64,000 nucleotides of DNA from Sinohyriopsis cumingii (taxonomy: Eukaryota; Mollusca; Bivalvia; Unionida; Unionidae): positions 73,426,809-73,490,808 of the forward strand of contig CM068827.1 in the NCBI GenBank assembly GCA_028554795.2, read 5' to 3'. The notes beneath the pieces are model-generated. The model made no database searches, had not been told where the DNA came from, and worked only from the letters and a program-made list of their open reading frames with translations. This document shows positions 26,216 to 64,000 of the stretch, piece by piece. Made by a program: the position numbers and the translations under genes. Every line of letters begins with the position of its first letter. Position 1 is the stretch's first letter.

Positions 26216-29200
26216 ATGGAAGGAAAAAACTTACAGTTCTTGTCTATAAATACAAATGGTATAAATAGGGAAAAAATCTTTAAATTCCCTAAAGATCTAA
26301 ACTATGATGTATTGTTAATACAAGAGACGCATAACGGTTTTAAAGACAATATAAAAATAATAATGGAAAGTTACCTAAATGGAATCTTATTAATTAGTGA
26401 TTACGAACACACAGATGTTAAAGGAGGGGTGGCAGTTTTAATCAAAAATAAAAAAGGTTTGACATGGGAAAGAATAGAAGTAGATAAGGTTTTTAACGGT
26501 AGGATGATACATATTACAATAGAGGATGTGCACATAATTAATATATACATGCCAGCAAATAGGGAACATAAAAAATTATTCTTAGAGAATTTAAATAAAT
26601 ATATAGAGAAATATGCAACAGGAAATATAATTATAGGGGGCGATTTTAACTGGGTGGGAGAAAATATAGATAGGGAGGGAGATCTAGCACCAAACGACAT
26701 TAGGATCAAACCGGATATGGACTTTTTTTATCAAAAAATGTAAATTAACGGATGTGTACCGAGTACAGAACTTATTAAGGAAAGAATATACTTATAATTA
26801 TAAAATAAATAAAGGAAGCCGCTTAGACAAATTTTACTGTAACAACTATGATGAAAATGTATACAAAGAAACGAATATCACAGATTTTAAAATATCCGAT
26901 CATAAACTTATTAATATGACTGTAATTTTTAAAAATAGAATAAAATGGGGGCATGGAAGATGGATGATAAATAATTCAATTTTAAAAGATACAGATTTTA
27001 TACAAAGGGTAAAGAAAGAGATAGAAGATTTTAAGAATAGGGAATATGTTGATATAATATTAGAATGGGAAAAACTTAAAGTCAAACTAAAAAAACTAGC
27101 GATTGAACACTGTAATTTAAAAAATAGGAAACTGAAAACAGAAAGAGAAGCGATCAGATACCAACTACAAAAAACAAATGCTAAGGATATAGAGACCAAT
27201 TTAAAAAACAGATTGGAAGAAATAAATAAAATAGAAAGTAGGGGTAGAGAAATTAGGGCAGGGAAATTTACGGGGATATATAAAAAAAGCAGAGGGATTA
27301 TATAAAAGAGAAGAGAAAAGAATGGGGGGAGATAAATTTATGGAGAAGGTCAAAATCAACACAACAACAACAACAATAATGGAAAAACAGGAAGTTATGG
27401 ATCATATTAAAAACTATTATGCAACACTGTATACGTCTCAAAAAATATCAGAGAATGAAATTGATGATTACTTACAAGATATACCATGTGAAAAAATTAA
27501 TGATAATTTTAAACAAATATGTGATGATTTTATATCACAAGAAGAAATTTTAGACAGTATAAATACAATGAATAAGGGAAAATCTCCAGGGGGAGATGGA
27601 CTCTCTGCAGAATTCTATATGACATTTTGCGGAGAGCTGTTGCCCATTCTTGAATGGTTATATAACAATATATTTTTAAGAAATAATGAAATGTCGGAAA
27701 CGATGAAAGAAGGGGTCATCATTTTAATATATAAAGGCAAAGGGGATAGGAAAGAACTAAAAAATTGGAGGCCCATCTCCCTCCTTAATACGGATTACAA
27801 AATATTAAGTAGAATCCTAAGCAATAGGCTAAAAAAGGGGATAGGTGGAATAATAAATGTAAACCAAACGTGTGGGCCCAAAAATAGGGACATACAAAAT
27901 AACATATTAAGTATAACTGCAATTTTAGAACATGTACAAAATAAGGGACAGAAAGTTGCTATGGTACTTTTTGATCAAGAAAAAGCCTTTGATAGAATAG
28001 AGCATAACTATATACAGAAAGTCCTGGAAAAATTTGGCTTCGGAGAACCTTTCCGGAAATGGACAAAAATTTTATATAATAACATAACTTCAAGAGTTCA
28101 AAATAACGGAGCCATGACAGAACAATTTGACATTAAAAGATCGGTGCGGCAAGGATGCCCACTATCAATGCTATTATACGTGATAGCAATTGAAATGCTC
28201 AGTATCAGTGTAAAACTAAATAAAGGAATTAAAGGTATAAATGTTCCAAATATCAAAGAGGAAGTGAAAATGTTACAACATGCAGATGATTGCACTAACT
28301 TTTTAGAGGACCCGAAATCCTTTGAGAACCTTATAAAGGAATATGAAAAATTTGGAAGAGCATCGGGGTCAAAAATAAATCATGATAAAACAGAAATTTT
28401 AGAGATAGGCAACTGGCGCGGTAGGTTTTCCAGCATACCAGCCCATATGTTTAAAGATACTGTTAAAGCACTTGGTGTGTACTTTGGCAAAAATGAAGAA
28501 AAGGAAAACTGTAAAAAAATGGAATGTGAGATAAAAAGAAATATCGATATCTGGGCACTTATGCCGTTATGTTTAATGGAACGGGCACAGGTGGCCAAAA
28601 CATATATGTATACAAACTTGAATTATATTATGAAGTCTACTAACATAAGTAACATAATTTTAAATAATATAGATAAACTTATAATTAAATATACATGGGA
28701 TTTTAAATTACATTATGTTATAAAAGAAACATTATACAAGGCGAAAGAATCAGGGGGAATAGGGTTACCAAGCCCCATAATTTTAAAAGTTACCAATATT
28801 TTAAATAGATTTAAACGACTGAGTGACGAACCTAAATTACCATGGGAGGGGATATATATATATTGGTTTGGTTTCGTTTTGCGGAACAGGGAGGGAATAT
28901 ATAAAATTAACAAATTAATGAAACTTTTAGAAACACCTAGAAAATATAAGAGTTTAAGAGATCTATTAATGAAATATAGGGACACAAAAGAATTTTGGGA
29001 CCAGGACGAAAAACTCTCATATAAATGGATTCGGAATGACATAACCAAAAATATACAAAGTAAAGTTGAACGTGAAAATTTATATGTGAACTGGAAAAAG
29101 GCATGGGGGCACTGGTCACAATTAGGATCTTTAAAAATACAAAGCCTCGCCTTCAAATACATGCATGATGCGTGGTTGACGGGAGAGGTTGCAGCGAGAC

Positions 29201-29451
29201 GGCACATGGTCGGAGTACCGCCTAAATGTCCGCTGTGTAAAATAGGAATGTACAATAAAAAACACGTAATGTTATATTGTAAGGAAACAGAAGTTGATAG
29301 GAAAAAAATAATTGATGAAATTAACTTAAAGAGTAAATTTAAACCACAATGTATATTATATCTTGATGGTGATTTGAGCAAAGCAACTTTATATAAAATT
29401 TCAAGTTTTATTGTTAATAATATTAAGAAATGTGGCCCAATCAAATTTTAA
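26216..29451 (+). pseudogene. LINE ORF2: AP endonuclease and reverse transcriptase, frameshifted twice
   Basis: Three frames in series. At 26216-26743 is the endonuclease start (LQFLSINTNGINR, LLIQETHNG, IIGGDFNWVGE). At 26754-27305 are its end (ITDFKISDHKLINMTV) and a linker. At 27322-29451 is the reverse transcriptase, with KGKSPGGDGLSAEFY, NWRPISLLNTDYKI, MVLFDQEKAFDRI, VRQGCPLSMLLYV and the catalytic block QHADDCTNFL, then a CPLCKIGMYNKKHVMLYC zinc motif. The shifts occur near TTTTTTT (about 26730) and AAAAAAA (about 27285), so either recent decay or sequencing error is possible. His replaces the usual Tyr or Phe of the (Y/F)xDD motif. Confidence 0.85.
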
Positions 29452-30402
29452 CCTAGGGAATACCTCAAGAGGGAAAGTACAGATAATGATGCCATGGGGC
29501 TATGTCACATGGCGCTACGCGAAGTGAACAGGCCCATGGCAGAATCTGGAAAGGAACCCCTCTTGAAAAAATAAATTTTAACTGAATTTCTATCTCTTCT
29601 ATCACTAACAGCAACAAAAAATCTATGTGAATTGAAATTGGATTTTAAACTTAAATTTAAATTTAAAACTAATCTAAAATTTAAAAAAAGGAAATGTATA
29701 AAATCAGAATTTTGGTTTGCAACTCAAATCAATATTAGGGAAAAAATTTTTTTTTTTTTTTTTATAATTTTTTTTTTTTTTTTTAATTTTTTTTTTTTTT
29801 CTCTCTCTACGATTGAACCAATTTTGAGATATTTCTAATTAAAAGATTGACCTGTTCCATGGGGGAGAAGCATAATAATTAAAAAAAATGTGAACCCTTC
29901 AATGAGCTCAGCCTAATCTTATTAAGAAAGGTGATTTAACACATACATAAGAATCAATAAGATTCAAAAAATAAGGGGATATCACCGTTCTTCAAAATTC
30001 AAAACGTATAAAAAGAATTTCCGTTGTATATGAATACGGAATATAATAGGAAAACTTATGCACTACAAGAATTTGATCCAACAAGCTATCCCAACAAAAA
30101 CACATTATAGCATACATAACCCATAGCACAAACATATAACAAACATGGGATGTAGGAGACCCTAGCAAGGTCACAGAGAAAACGAAAAAGAGGAAGTTTA
30201 ACCGAGAGGATAATCTAAATCACTCTCGGAGATACTCCTCTATAGATACACTAGGGATTGAATAAATACCCTAACTCCTAAATTCACGTTACAAAAACGA
30301 TGAAATAATACATTACAACATATCTGGGGAATACGAAAACACATAAATAATTTATGTAATTAGGAAAGGGGGGGGGGCATCTGTCTGGTGCCCCCCCCCC
30401 CC
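29452..30402 (+). other. LINE 3' UTR
   Basis: About 0.95 kb, AT-rich, with long T tracts at 29748-29800 and a poly-C run (30390-30404) just before the A-rich tail. No gene is seen. A faint hairpin (ATGGGGCTATGTCACATGGC, then GGCCCATGGCAGAATC) follows the ORF2 stop. Confidence 0.55.
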
Positions 30403-30427
30403 CCAAAAAAAAAAAATAAAAAAAAAA

Positions 30428-30729
30428 TGAAAAAGTCTTCAGCACCAAGGAATAAGAAATGTATTGCTCAAAAAGTGAGGTTTAATTTGGAATATATCAA
30501 AAACTGGCCGTGCATTCTGCTATTAAACATTGATATACATCATGCTTTTTGCACTCAGTGTGCCACAAATTGTAGTATTGGGCACGGTCGCAAAGACGAT
30601 GTGAGGAAGCACATCGGTTGCAAAAAACAGGTAGAATTTGGGAAAATTAAGAATTCGCAGATTTCAGCTCTGGAATTAAGCCACCGGCGGAAGACCTGCA
30701 AGCTACCAACGCTGAAGCATTATTTGTGA
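30428..30729 (+). pseudogene. hAT transposase N-terminal fragment with BED-like zinc finger
   Basis: The frame encodes KKSSAPRNKKCIAQKVRFNL, then EYIKNWPC and the finger FCTQCATNCSIGHGRKDDVR with KHIGCKKQ. The second expected zinc His is replaced by Gln. A following stretch (LFVSFLVKHNLPLSAGDHAK, FPDLNIASKFSCGRTKS) in another frame at about 30700-30835 is also typical of this hAT group, so the gene is frameshifted. Confidence 0.7.
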
Positions 30730-30855
30730 GTTTTCTTGTCAAACACAATCTACCTTTATCAGCTGGAGACCATGCTAAACAAATGTTCCCGGACTTGAAC
30801 ATCGCTTCCAAATTTTCATGTGGAAGAACCAAAAGTGCTGCAGCTCCTGTATATT

Positions 30856-31016
30856 CCTCACAGCAACAGTGACAGCAAAAGAGTATTTTCTCTAGTGAGG
30901 AAAAATAAGACTTTAGGGCCTCCTTAGCTGCAGAAAATTTGTCAGCAATTTTAGTCGCCAAGATCAAGCAGTTGAGGAAGTTCAAGTCTGCCACATTATC
31001 ATGTCTTGATAAATAA
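30856..31016 (+). pseudogene. hAT transposase C-terminal dimerisation fragment
   Basis: SNSDSKRVFSLVRKNKT, then in a shifted frame SLAAENLSAILVAKIKQL and a stop at 31014. These match the end of hAT transposases (the hATC region). The catalytic middle of the gene is missing between about 30840 and 30856. Confidence 0.7.
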
Positions 31017-31169
31017 ATATTTCTGTATATATGTAGTGTTTTAGTTTTATACTGCGATCTTGATATAGTGTAGTATTGACGGTCAGAGTGGATGGAGTTA
31101 TGGTCATGGTATTTTTCACTAATTCATGTCCAAATTCACGACTTTTATCCCTATTTTTACTAATTGTGA

Positions 31170-31238
31170 GCCTGGAAGGTTGGCAGCTATGCATCATGTA
31201 TGACAGGTCAATTTTAAGCAACGATTCGAGCGCCTGTG
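31170..31238. repeat. Right inverted repeat of the hAT element
   Basis: Reverse complement of the left end with a few mismatches, ending GCGCCTGTG before the duplication ATCTACAC (31239-31246). Confidence 0.85.
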
Positions 31239-31246
31239 ATCTACAC

Positions 31247-31718
31247 CACGTCCACGTCCGATACATTCCATGCTAATGCTATGATACAACAGGTGGCTGA
31301 TGCAACGTAAATATTGAGGGAAATAAAGTCTATAGGGGCACAAAATCCTAACAAATGACATAAGTTCCTCATATTACTCCTAAATAAGTTCAAATCACTC
31401 ACTTCCACGAGGGTATGGTGTGGAAAGTAGTACTCTGAATTAGTGTCTTGTATAGAATAATGGACAGGGCCCGGTGTCAGAACGGATCGTACGAGTAACG
31501 TAAAGGAACTTTTGCCACTATATTTTTCTCTCTTTCGGGCTATAAATTTGTTTCAACATTCTGCGTGCTCTAGCCATCTGTGCACTGTACTGTAATCAAA
31601 TACGTGTTGTTTAATTTGTACTCTAGACACTTCGACTGCTGATTCGTCGACGAGCATGCTCTACATAGTTTGATATATATATAGATTATTTTTTTTAGGA
31701 TCATCACATGATTTCAAG
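31247..31718 (+). promoter_or_regulatory. Upstream region of GALK2
   Basis: About 470 bp between the hAT element and the GALK2 start codon. A TATAAAT stands at 31541-31547, and a pyrimidine tract ending TTTTTTTTAG at 31689-31698 could be a splice acceptor, so an upstream non-coding exon is possible. Neither is proven. Confidence 0.35.
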
Positions 31719-62167
<30,449 letters not shown>

Positions 62168-64000
62168 AGCTTGATGTAGCTTATTTAAATATTACTCATT
62201 TTAAAAATTGTAAGGTAGTAACTTTCTGAGGAAGTGGTGCTGGTGCCGAGCAAAGATACTATTCTGTTATCAATTATATCAATTATATTTTAGTTTCAAT
62301 AAAATTTTACATAGTAGGTATCACATTTTAGAAATAACTTTTGGGCAGAATCAAAGCCTGTGACCTTACAATTACTGGTTTTCACATTATTCCTGCACAT
62401 GAATTAATAAGCATGCACCCCTACTTTGTGTCTGAATTCATGACAAAAATATCCATGTCTAGGTAAACCCATCATGGTTTCCGGTAGAGTAGCAGCTGCT
62501 GAAGCCTGCTTAGAATATGGTGAGTTGTTGTATCCATGTGCACATCCCTCCATTTGTACTTCATACACACCCTAGATTGATCTCAGTGTTGCACTCAGTA
62601 TTAGTTTTAGAGCAACCTCATTGTTACAGTTTTAGAATAACCTCAGTGTCAAAGTATTTGACTATGCTGAATGAAAGGAAGACTCAGAATAAAGAGGGTC
62701 TTTTGTCTTGAAACTTAGATCAGGCACACTTGGTGTTTATTACTACCTACTTTTGTTAGATAATTGCGTCAAGAACAGATTTTATGTGCATTTTATTCAA
62801 TGTGACCATAATTGGAGTGAGAATGCATCTTTAAAGTGGCAAGTCTAAGGGAGTTAACTCTTCTAGGTTGGGCATTCATGTGATGCGGGCATTGTTAATC
62901 ATGTTCTGAGTTTGTACTTATTCTTAGAGGCATTAGCCTGACAGAATTTACTGAAATAACAATTTATTAAGCTTGCAGTGCAGGTACTAATATGTTGAAC
63001 AGGGTGTTTTGAAAATGGTACCATTTCTAATATTGTAATTTTATAACAAATAAAGTTCAAAATTATATGACAAGTCTAGTCAGTGCAATAGAATCTTGAA
63101 TAGAGACTATTTTTGAAAAACAATGTGTTTATGTGCTTAGTTTTTAAATTAAAATGCCTGCTTTCATTATTGAACTTGGTTTTTGTATTAGATGTGATAT
63201 TGAACAGTTCCAGAATCAGTAAATATGGTGGAACATTTTGAGGAATTTTACACACACGCCAAAAAAAACATTTTGCTTTTTTTTAAATGTTTGCTATTGT
63301 GAAACAATGTATGTTAGTCATTATAAGGTATATTGGTGATGGATTTTGCTGTTGTTATTTTTATAAAGTTACTTGTTCAGGATATGGTATATTTTGACAG
63401 TATCATTGTTTAATAATGTTATAGAATGGTATTTACTTTAGATGTGGCAAACATAATATTGCAAATTTTTTCAGACCTATGTGTAACACACTGTTAGCTT
63501 GACACATTATTATGCAACATACATTACATTCAGATGCATGTTTTTGGACAGCCTGATGTTTTATTACTACTCTTTTCACTTGAATACAAAACTCTAAACC
63601 AATGCTTTTCACTTCTGTTTTATTATCATCATAGCAAATTATTTCTAGTAGCCTGGATACTTAACAGAAAAAAGCTTGTTGTTTAAATAATGTTGTCATT
63701 TGCACAGGAGAGTTCATAAAACAAGAAAACTGAAATGTCCGTTCGCGTAAATGTACATATTATACTGTATATACACCCATATAAGTTGAGTTCTGCCATT
63801 GCATAATATGCTGGCAGTTCAGGGTCTGTGCTGTTAGTTCTACTGCTTACTAAGAAACTGCATAGACCCAGAGATGCTGGTGCATTGTGTGATATTTGCC
63901 CTTTTGATGTAGACTACTGAATATGCAACAAAGATGTTTACACAAACGAAAATAGTTCCTCAACAGTTGCAAAACTTTGACTTAAATGTCCAACAGTTTC
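62168..64000 (+). other. GALK2 3' UTR and downstream flank
   Basis: AT-rich, with no convincing exon. A diverged piece of the TACCATATA MITE family is at about 63765-63905 (GTTCTGCCATTGCATAATAT, ATAGACCCAGAG). An open frame at 62517-62711 is not supported. Confidence 0.55.
62298..62303 (+). terminator. GALK2 polyadenylation signal
   Basis: AATAAA 131 nt after the stop codon, the first good candidate. Confidence 0.6.

Larger units (their letters stand above)
24330..30427 (+). mobile_element. Tx1/L1-like LINE inserted in the hAT element
   Basis: About 6.1 kb: 5' UTR of roughly 366 bp, ORF1, 92-bp gap, ORF2, 3' UTR of about 0.97 kb, and an A-rich tail at 30403-30427 after a poly-C run. A TGAAAA duplication (24324-24329 and 30428-30433) fits these ends; a second candidate is TGAAAAAGT at 24278-24286 versus 30428-30436. 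The DQEKAFDR and VRQGCPLS blocks and the apurinic-type endonuclease place it in the L1/Tx1 group. ORF2 has two frameshifts, both at homopolymers. Confidence 0.8.
23820..31238 (+). mobile_element. hAT DNA transposon, internally deleted, interrupted by a LINE
   Basis: The ends are imperfect inverted repeats: CACAGGGGCTCGTATCGTTG on the left and, reading in from the right, CACAGGCGCTCGAATCGTTG, both continuing GCTTAAAA(G/T)TGACC and sharing TAGCTGCCAACC further in. An 8-bp duplication flanks them. Without the LINE the element is about 1.3 kb. It keeps the transposase N-terminus with its zinc finger and the C-terminal hAT dimerisation region, but lacks the catalytic middle, so it is non-autonomous. 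Inverted-repeat divergence and frameshifts suggest it is older than the Polinton. Confidence 0.88.

Noticed and set aside
62461-62711. Possible extra GALK2 exon or alternative end
   Set aside because: The stop codon in exon 9 matches the family's C-terminus, and no acceptor or conserved residues follow.

Overview
This is a eukaryotic, animal window. The right half is a single host gene with nine small exons and large introns full of tRNA-derived SINEs, MITEs and satellites. The left half is a nest of mobile elements. The SINE families with (CAA)n or (CA)n tails, the Tx1-like LINE and the AT-rich introns suggest a marine invertebrate, possibly a mollusc, but the species cannot be read from the sequence.

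Region 1 (201-20375) is a Polinton/Maverick, 20.16 kb, with near-identical terminal inverted repeats of about 0.33 kb starting AGTAGTAAG and a perfect 6-bp target duplication TCTGTA. It has the classic set: cysteine protease, major and minor capsid proteins, chromodomain integrase, packaging ATPase and protein-primed DNA polymerase B. It also has accessory genes: two BIR (IAP-like) genes, a triplicated F-box-like family, CCHC zinc knuckles and a set of charged coiled-coil proteins. It looks young but carries about five or six breaks. Core genes run on the minus strand and use TATA boxes and AATAAA signals. The outer genes instead end in what look like replication-dependent histone mRNA 3' ends (stem-loop plus purine-rich downstream element). 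There are five copies, all on the right strand, four of them 19-29 nt after a stop codon. This is the most unusual thing in the window.

Region 2 (20376-31718) has about 3.4 kb of flank without visible genes, then an internally deleted hAT transposon (23820-31238, 8-bp target duplication ATCTACAC). A 6.1-kb Tx1/L1-like LINE has inserted into it, with ORF1 and a three-frame ORF2.

Region 3 (31719-62167) is GALK2, N-acetylgalactosamine kinase. Nine exons join in phase to 457 codons plus stop, matching the family's usual length. Its introns hold two SINE families (eight copies), several MITEs, satellites with 44-, 40- and 26-bp periods, and (TA)n and (CT)n tracts. The rest, to 64000, is 3' UTR and AT-rich flank.
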